A stretch of 64,000 nt of DNA, taken from contig JAJDTL010000036.1 in NCBI GenBank assembly GCA_022827195.1, positions 1 through 64,000 of the forward strand, in the 5' to 3' direction. The translations under genes and the position numbers were made by a program. Below are positions 58,399 through 64,000 of the stretch, one piece after another. The DNA is from Caldilineaceae bacterium (lineage in GTDB: Bacteria; Chloroflexota; Anaerolineae; Caldilineales; Caldilineaceae). Numbering within the stretch: position 1 is the first letter of the stretch; the number at the start of each line of letters is the position of its first letter. The notes beneath the pieces are model-generated. The model worked only from the letters and a program-made list of their open reading frames with translations, was not told where the DNA came from and did no database searches.

Positions 58399-59982
58399 AT
58401 GACGCAATCCCAAACCGAAAAAGGCGGCCCGATCGAAATTGGCGCCCGACTTGAGCCGTTCGTGGACGACTTTCTGATTGCGCGCCTGCACGGCGGCGCC
58501 AAGCTGCGGCTGAACAGGCCGGTTCCCCGCGAGCTGTCGCTGGTGACCGACAGGCCGTGGGAAGGAAACGCCTGCACTTCCTTTGCCGTCTTCCAGGACG
58601 GCGGCATCTACCGCATGTACTATATAGCCCGCCAATTCATAACGACCAAGGACGGTCTGGACGAAAACCCGCACCCCGATTTCGTCTGCTATGCCGAAAG
58701 CAGCGACGGCATCGACTGGGTCAGGCCGGAGCTGGGGCTGGTCGAGTTCGAGGGCTCAAGCAGAAACAACATCGTCCTCAGCAGCGAGAAACACGCCTTC
58801 CCGGTGCGGGCGTTTGCGCCCTTCAAGGATGCGAACCCGGCGGCGGATGCCGACGCCCTGTACAAGGCGTGGACCGTACGCATTCCCCGTCTGGACGGCT
58901 CGGCCCCGCGTCCAGGACACAGCCCCGAAGTCCCTGACGGCCTTCACGCCCTGAAATCGGCCGACGGTTTCGATTGGGCGCCGATGCACGATGGACCCGT
59001 CATCGCCGACGGCCTGCTGGACTCGCAGAACATCGCCTTCTGGGACACGGTGCGCGGCGAGTACCGCGACTACCACCGCAATGAGTTTCGCGTCGAAAAG
59101 GCCGGAGAAGAGCCCTATTCCGCCCAGGAGCGCCCGGGCCAGGCCGTGCGCGGCTCACGCCACGGCCGCGACCTGCGCACCGCTACGTCGAGCGACTTCA
59201 CCAACTGGAGCGAACCGGACTTCGTGAGCTACAACCAGGGCCGCACCGACGAGATCTACAACAACTCGATCGTTCCCTACTTCCGCGCCCCCCACATCTT
59301 CGTCGGTCTGCCGACCCGCTACATCGACCCCGGCTGGTCGCAGGCGGTGGAGGAGCTGCCGGAGCTGGAGGAACGCCGTCTGCGCGCCGGCGTACAGGAG
59401 CGTTACGGTACCGCGCTGACCGACGGTATGTTCATGAGCAGCCGCGACGCTCAGACCTTCAACTTGTGGCCCGAATCTTTTATCCGCCCCGGCCTGAGGC
59501 CCATCGACAATTGGGTGTACGGCGACGGCTTTCCCGCGCAAGGCATCGTGGAGACCCGCTCACACTTTGCCGGCGCCCCGGATGAACTCTCGATGTACAC
59601 AAGCGAAGGCTACTGGCGCGGCGAGAGCTTGAACATTCGGCGCTACACACTGCGCGTCGACGGTTTCGCGTCGGTGAACGCCCCCCTGAGCGGGGGCGAG
59701 CTGGTCACAAAGCCGCTGATCTTTGCCGGCGACCGGCTGCAGGTCAACTTTTCAGCCTCAGCCGCGGGCAGCGTGCGCGTCGAGTTGCTGCGCGATCAGA
59801 TGAACACGCCAATCGAGGGCTTCGGCCTCGACGACTGCGTCGAACTGCTCGGCGACGACCTCAATCGCACCGTGCGCTGGACCGGCGGCGCCGACTTGGG
59901 CCGCCTGGCGGGTGTGCCTTTACGGCTGCGCTTCGTGCTGCACGACGCCGACCTGTACGCCATCCAATTCGTCGCGTCCTGA
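58399..59982 (+). CDS. Glycoside-hydrolase-like (five-bladed propeller) protein, copy 1
   Basis: The 527-residue protein shows repeated propeller-like segments: GGIYRMYYIARQF, FVCYAESSDGIDW, FRAPHIFVGLPTRY and LTDGMFMSSRDAQTF. These resemble GH32/GH43/GH130-type enzymes, with a C-terminal beta-sandwich (LQVNFSASAAGSVRVELL). No signal peptide is present, so it acts inside the cell. An upstream extension of the frame overlaps the preceding gene and is rejected. Close relative of the next gene. Confidence 0.75.
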   Translation: MTQSQTEKGGPIEIGARLEPFVDDFLIARLHGGAKLRLNRPVPRELSLVTDRPWEGNACTSFAVFQDGGIYRMYYIARQFITTKDGLDENPHPDFVCYAESSDGIDWVRPELGLVEFEGSSRNNIVLSSEKHAFPVRAFAPFKDANPAADADALYKAWTVRIPRLDGSAPRPGHSPEVPDGLHALKSADGFDWAPMHDGPVIADGLLDSQNIAFWDTVRGEYRDYHRNEFRVEKAGEEPYSAQERPGQAVRGSRHGRDLRTATSSDFTNWSEPDFVSYNQGRTDEIYNNSIVPYFRAPHIFVGLPTRYIDPGWSQAVEELPELEERRLRAGVQERYGTALTDGMFMSSRDAQTFNLWPESFIRPGLRPIDNWVYGDGFPAQGIVETRSHFAGAPDELSMYTSEGYWRGESLNIRRYTLRVDGFASVNAPLSGGELVTKPLIFAGDRLQVNFSASAAGSVRVELLRDQMNTPIEGFGLDDCVELLGDDLNRTVRWTGGADLGRLAGVPLRLRFVLHDADLYAIQFVAS

Positions 59983-60008
59983 ACCTGTTCCGCTCCGGGA
60001 GGAGAGAA

Positions 60009-61553
60009 ATGACAAGCCTGGACAGCTCTACGCCAATTGACATCGGCAGTAGCCTTGAATTGCTGGTCGACGACCATCTGATTGCCCAACTGGTCGGGGG
60101 CGCCGAGCTGCGTCTGAACCGGCCCGTGCCGCAGGAGATCGCGCTGCGGACCGACGCGCCCTGGGAGGGCAACGCCAGCGGCGGATTCACCGTCTTCGAG
60201 GACGACGGCCTCTATCGCATGTACTACCGCGGGCAGCAGTTCGACTACAGCGGCAATCGTCTCAGCCGGCCCCGCGGCAAGAACATCTGCTATGCCGAGA
60301 GCGAGAACGGCATCGATTGGGCGAAACCGGAGCTGGGCTTGGTCGAGTTCGATGGATCGACCAGAAACAACATCGTCGTCGACGGTGGCGAGATTCTGAA
60401 CGGTCTGTTCTCCCCGTTCAAGGACAGTAACCCAGACTGCCTGCCCGAGGAACGTTACAAGTCCTTGGCGCTGATGGAGCGCGGGGAAGCGAGAGGGCTG
60501 TGGGCGTTCAGCTCGCCAGACGGAATTCACTGGAAGGAGATGAGCGACTGTCCCGTCCTCACGTTCGGCCCGTTTGACACGCAAAACCTGGCCTTCTGGG
60601 ACGGGGCGCGCGGCGAGTACCGGTCCTATCAGCGCAATGAGTTCAGGCTGCCGCAAACGGGCGAGGAACCCTACGGTGCGCATCCAACAGCCGGGGGGCA
60701 GAGTGGAGACAGGGCGGACGTACGCGGTTCGCGCTACGGCCGCGACATCCTCACCGCCAGCTCCCCCGATTACATACACTGGACCGATCCGGTCTATGTC
60801 AACTACAACGACGGCCGCCCGGATGAACTCTACACCAATCAGGTCTGGCCCTACTTCCGCGCCCCGCACATCCTGCTGGGCTTCCCAACAAGGTATGTCG
60901 AACGCTCCTGGTCCGACGCACATGAGGACCTGCCGGAGCTCGAACACCGGCGTATGCGCGCCGACATTTCCGAGCGTTACGGCGCCGCGATTACCGACAG
61001 CCTGCTCATGAGCAGCCGCGACGGCTACAACTTCCACCTGTGGCAGGAATCCTTCATCCGACCGGGGCTGCGCCCGGTCGACAACTGGACCTACGGCGAC
61101 AACCATCAAAACTGGGGCATCGTGACTACGCGCTCGCCGTTCGCCGGCGCGCCGGACGAACTGTCGATCTACTTCAACGAAGGGTACTGGCGCGGCGAGA
61201 GCACCAGCCTGCGGCGCTATACGCTGCGCGTCGACGGATTCGCGTCGCTGCAGGCGCCGCTGAGCGGAGGCGAGTTGATCACGAAGCCGCTGATCTTCGC
61301 CGGGCGCGAGTTGGCGCTCAACTTTTCCGCCTCCGCCGCCGGCAGCGTCCGCGTCGAGCTGCTGCGCGATCAGATGAACACGCCTGTTGAGGGCTACAGT
61401 CTCGAAGAGTGCGTGGAGGTGCTTGGCGACGACCTGGAGCGTGTTGTACGTTGGAAGAGCGGGCAGGAGTTGGCCGGTCTCGCCGGCGTGCCGGTGCGGC
61501 TGCGCTTCGTGCTGAGCGACGCCGATCTCTTTTCTTTCCGCTTTCGCGATTAG
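60009..61553 (+). CDS. Glycoside-hydrolase-like protein, copy 2
   Basis: This 514-residue tandem paralogue of the previous gene shares most blocks (SLELLVDDHLIAQL, RMYYRGQQFDYSG, ICYAESENGIDWAKPELGLV, YFRAPHILLGFPTRY, LNFSASAAGSVRVELL). It has differing middle sections, for example a GGQSGDRADVRGSRYGRD insert region. It begins 26 bases after copy 1 and has GGAGGAGAG upstream. Divergence suggests two related substrates rather than a dosage duplication. Confidence 0.75.
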   Translation: MTSLDSSTPIDIGSSLELLVDDHLIAQLVGGAELRLNRPVPQEIALRTDAPWEGNASGGFTVFEDDGLYRMYYRGQQFDYSGNRLSRPRGKNICYAESENGIDWAKPELGLVEFDGSTRNNIVVDGGEILNGLFSPFKDSNPDCLPEERYKSLALMERGEARGLWAFSSPDGIHWKEMSDCPVLTFGPFDTQNLAFWDGARGEYRSYQRNEFRLPQTGEEPYGAHPTAGGQSGDRADVRGSRYGRDILTASSPDYIHWTDPVYVNYNDGRPDELYTNQVWPYFRAPHILLGFPTRYVERSWSDAHEDLPELEHRRMRADISERYGAAITDSLLMSSRDGYNFHLWQESFIRPGLRPVDNWTYGDNHQNWGIVTTRSPFAGAPDELSIYFNEGYWRGESTSLRRYTLRVDGFASLQAPLSGGELITKPLIFAGRELALNFSASAAGSVRVELLRDQMNTPVEGYSLEECVEVLGDDLERVVRWKSGQELAGLAGVPVRLRFVLSDADLFSFRFRD

Positions 61554-61593
61554 ACAGCACTGCGGGCATACAGGCGTTAGGGGGTTGCGTTCG

Positions 61594-62730
61594 GTGAAGA
61601 TCACCTCTATCGAAACGGTCGCGCTTCTCGACCAGGGAAAGGCTTCGGAAACCGTGGTGCGCGTGCACACGGATGAGGGCTTAAGCGGCATCGGGCAGGC
61701 CGAGTCGCCGTCGCTCGTGATAGAGGCGATCATCCGCTGCGACGGCGGCCTTGAGGAGCTTCTGCGCGGCGAGGACCCGCTGCAGGTCGAGCGACTCTGG
61801 CAGAAAATGTACGCCGCAACCGGGCTGTTTGGCCGCCGCGGCGTCACGATTGCAGCGATCGGCGCGGTGGAGACGGCGCTGTGGGACATTGCCGGCAAGG
61901 CGCTGGGCAAGCCGGTCTGTGAACTGATCTGGCAATCCTGCTGCACCGTCACCGAACCGAGCGAGATCCGGGAGAAGGTACGGCCCTACGCCACCGTCTA
62001 CCCGCCCGGAGAGGACCTGGACGAGATCGCTGAACGATTCAGCCTGGCCAGAGAGCGCGGCCTGCGCGCCATGAAGCTGGAGGAGTGGCCGGGCGGCTTC
62101 GCCCATGTCAGCCCCAAGCGCGACGCCGAAGTCGTGCGGACCGCGCGCGAAACAATTGGTAAAGACCGCGACCTGATGATCGACGTGCAGAACCGCTGGT
62201 CCGAGGTCGGACAGGCGCTCGACTCGATCCGGGCGATCGCCGAATATCGCCCCTATTTCATCGAGGCGCCGCTGCCGGCCGACAACCTGGCCGGGCTCGC
62301 GCGGCTGGCGGATACTGTGGAGACGCGTATCGCGGTCGGCGACTGGGGCTTTTCGACCCGTTTCGAATTCGAAGAGATCATGGAGAAAGGGCGGGTTGAC
62401 GTGGTCCAGCCCAGTTCGGTGCGCTCGGGCGGCATACGCGAGATTACCCGCATCGCCGAGGCCGCCTACCGCCGCGGGCTGATCTGTGTGCCCCATGCCT
62501 GGTGCCACATGGTCGGCGTCGCGGCCGAGATCCACCTGGCCGCGGTCTTGCCCAACATGCCCTATTTCGAAGTGCCGATCGCCTTTCCCGATTCGCCGAT
62601 TATCTCGGAGCTGATCGAGCCGGCAATAGAAATCGATGCGAGCGGGATGATCGAGGTTCCAAAGCGGCCTGGGCTGGGCTTTGCGCTGAATGAAGATGTG
62701 GTGAAGCGCTTCCGCGTCGCGCCCCATTGA
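61594..62730 (+). CDS. Enolase-superfamily (mandelate racemase/muconate lactonizing-type) enzyme
   Basis: This protein of about 378 residues has an N-terminal capping domain and a barrel. Metal ligands appear as Asp in MIDVQNRW, Glu in FIEAPLP and Asp in VGDWGF (family norm is Glu), with a general-base His in PHAWCHM. The barrel Lys motif reads MKLEEW, with only one Lys. Members epimerise or dehydrate sugar acids and related carboxylates through an enolate. GTG 61594 follows AGGGGG at about nine bases; TTG 61585 is also in frame. Confidence 0.9.
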   Translation: MKITSIETVALLDQGKASETVVRVHTDEGLSGIGQAESPSLVIEAIIRCDGGLEELLRGEDPLQVERLWQKMYAATGLFGRRGVTIAAIGAVETALWDIAGKALGKPVCELIWQSCCTVTEPSEIREKVRPYATVYPPGEDLDEIAERFSLARERGLRAMKLEEWPGGFAHVSPKRDAEVVRTARETIGKDRDLMIDVQNRWSEVGQALDSIRAIAEYRPYFIEAPLPADNLAGLARLADTVETRIAVGDWGFSTRFEFEEIMEKGRVDVVQPSSVRSGGIREITRIAEAAYRRGLICVPHAWCHMVGVAAEIHLAAVLPNMPYFEVPIAFPDSPIISELIEPAIEIDASGMIEVPKRPGLGFALNEDVVKRFRVAPH

Positions 62731-62833
62731 TGCTCCGGGCCTTCACCTGTGAGCCTGAAGACCAGCCTCGGCTGACCAATTCAGGACTTTCTCCCCGCAG
62801 AACCCGTTTACCTTCCTGGTCGGAGGCAGGTGA

Positions 62834-64000
62834 ATGACAAAAATGTCAGCCGCGCGGGCGCTGGTTGAGTCGCTGCGTGCGCAGGGCGTGGACACCATTT
62901 TCGGAATCATCTCCAGCCACACGATGGAGATTTTCGACGCGCTCTACGACCACCGCGACGCCATCCGCTTCATCAGCGCACGACACGAACACGCCGCGGC
63001 GATGATGGCTGACGGCTACGCCAGGGCCAGCGGCAACCCCGGCATCTGCCTGACCAGCACGGGACCGGGCGCGGCCAACGCGATGGGCGGCCTGGGCGAG
63101 GCCTACTTCGCCTCTTCGCCCGTACTCACGATCACCAGTACACCCGCGGAGGCCCTCTACGAGCGCGGCCTGGGTATGATGCACGAGACCAAGGACCAGT
63201 TGGGCATGCTCTCGACCGTCACGCAGCACAGCGTACATGTCCACCGTCCGGAGGATGCACCGAAACAGGTACGCGCCGCCTTTGAACGGTTTCAGCGCCG
63301 GCGGCCGCGTCCGATTGCGATCGAGATTCCGGCAGACGTTCAGGAGCATGTTGCCGAGGTCGAGATCCCCCCGCAGGTCCGCATCCCGGCTGCGGCGGCA
63401 GATGAAGACGCGGTTGGAGCGGCGGCTGACATTCTCGCGGCCGGCGGACGCGTCGGCGTGCTGGCTGGCACCGGCGTTCACCGTTCAGGGGCCGCGCCCG
63501 AACTGACGCGCCTCGTCGAGCGGCTCGGCGCGCCTGTCTTCACCACCGCCAACGGCAAAGGCGCGATTTCCGAAGATCACCCGCTGAGCCTGGGCATGTT
63601 TGGCGGCGAGTACAACTTCCCGCCGGGCGGGCTGGAAGATCCGCGGCAGGTTTTCGCCGACAGCCTCGAAACGCTGCTGGTCGTGGCTTCAAGTCTCTCC
63701 CATTTCAGGGCTAAGTCACAGGGCTTACCTCAGCCGCCGCACCTCATACACCTGGACATTGACCCGGCGTCGATGGACAAATGGTATACCGCCGACGTGG
63801 CCCTGGCGGGCGATGCAAAGACAGTGCTGGCTCAACTGAACGCCGCCCTTTCAGGCAGGAACCTACAGAGCGATGCCGCCTTTGAACGCGAGGCCGGCGA
63901 GACCAGGCGCCGGATCATCGACTACAAACGCAGGACGATGCCCAACGAGACAAATATCATGACGGCGATCCGTGCAGCCGCGGCGAAGGACGCCATTTTC
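62834..64000 (+). CDS. Thiamine-diphosphate-dependent enzyme, acetolactate-synthase-like (partial)
   Basis: The first 389 residues are visible and the gene runs off the window. The ThDP-binding Glu is in ARHEHAAAMMADGYAR. GICLTSTGPGAANAMGGLGEAYF, the central NGKGAISEDHPL and HLIHLDIDPASMDKWYTADVAL are typical of the acetolactate-synthase/benzoylformate-decarboxylase/glyoxylate-carboligase group. The C-terminal pyrophosphate domain is not seen, so the exact reaction cannot be chosen. GGAGG precedes the ATG. It follows the enolase-superfamily gene by 103 bases. Confidence 0.88.
   Translation, partial: MTKMSAARALVESLRAQGVDTIFGIISSHTMEIFDALYDHRDAIRFISARHEHAAAMMADGYARASGNPGICLTSTGPGAANAMGGLGEAYFASSPVLTITSTPAEALYERGLGMMHETKDQLGMLSTVTQHSVHVHRPEDAPKQVRAAFERFQRRRPRPIAIEIPADVQEHVAEVEIPPQVRIPAAAADEDAVGAAADILAAGGRVGVLAGTGVHRSGAAPELTRLVERLGAPVFTTANGKGAISEDHPLSLGMFGGEYNFPPGGLEDPRQVFADSLETLLVVASSLSHFRAKSQGLPQPPHLIHLDIDPASMDKWYTADVALAGDAKTVLAQLNAALSGRNLQSDAAFEREAGETRRRIIDYKRRTMPNETNIMTAIRAAAAKDAIF

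Noticed and set aside
58144..59982. Longer start for the first glycosidase-like gene
   Set aside because: It overlaps the preceding gene by 200 bases and its extra residues do not match the tandem paralogue, whereas the start at 58399 does.

Overview
The window looks like a high-GC bacterial chromosome segment, most likely from a member of the Chloroflexota. That is an inference from overall gene style: a fused NuoE/NuoF subunit in a formate dehydrogenase operon, large secreted CARDB-repeat proteins, FxLYD and other lipoproteins, and a PhyH/DegT/enolase-superfamily accessory cluster. It is not supported by a marker gene. No rRNA, tRNA or CRISPR array was recognised.

Layout. 1-5.2 kb is a mobile or accessory edge. 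It holds a dead IS3-family transposase, an ORF that starts as a tyrosine recombinase and continues as a lipoprotein solute-binding protein, and an A/C-skewed island with small unknown genes, a DUF2513 protein and a protein kinase with a zinc-ribbon tail. 5.3-15.7 kb is core: a Rel stringent-response enzyme, then on the minus strand oligoendopeptidase F, aconitase, lipoyl synthase and an O-antigen-ligase-like membrane protein. 15.8-22.2 kb is an NAD-linked formate dehydrogenase operon. Its catalytic subunit is a selenoprotein: an in-frame UGA at 18802-18804 is followed by a SECIS-like hairpin. It is followed by a decayed gene remnant and by fdhD, which has its own promoter and a long hairpin-rich leader. 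22.5-30.1 kb is one gene for a 2551-residue secreted subtilisin-like protease with about 15 CARDB repeats.

30.2-34.7 kb carries an FxLYD lipoprotein and a carbohydrate ABC importer (binding protein plus two permeases, no ATPase). 35-40.6 kb carries an MFS transporter, dgkA and ybeY, divergent from obgE and nadD, then an S41 peptidase lacking its usual catalytic lysine. 42.4-49 kb is a minus-strand metal cluster: an imelysin-like lipoprotein, an FTR1 iron permease, two small unknown proteins, a cation-diffusion-facilitator and a ferritin. Just upstream, 49.2-49.34 kb has promoter, structure and terminator signals of a small RNA. Next come a DUF72 protein and an ammonium transporter.

52.6-64 kb is a plus-strand gene run that continues past the window end. 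It contains a duplicated-domain protein, a ketol-acid-reductoisomerase paralogue, a PhyH-type dioxygenase, a DegT/StrS aminotransferase, a zinc-less MDR dehydrogenase, a small unknown protein, two tandem glycosidase-like proteins, an enolase-superfamily enzyme and an acetolactate-synthase-like ThDP enzyme. The ThDP enzyme, KARI-like, dehydratase-like and aminotransferase genes resemble the four chemical steps of branched-chain amino-acid synthesis, but with unrelated or diverged enzymes at three of the steps. This is the most attractive candidate for an undescribed pathway in the window.
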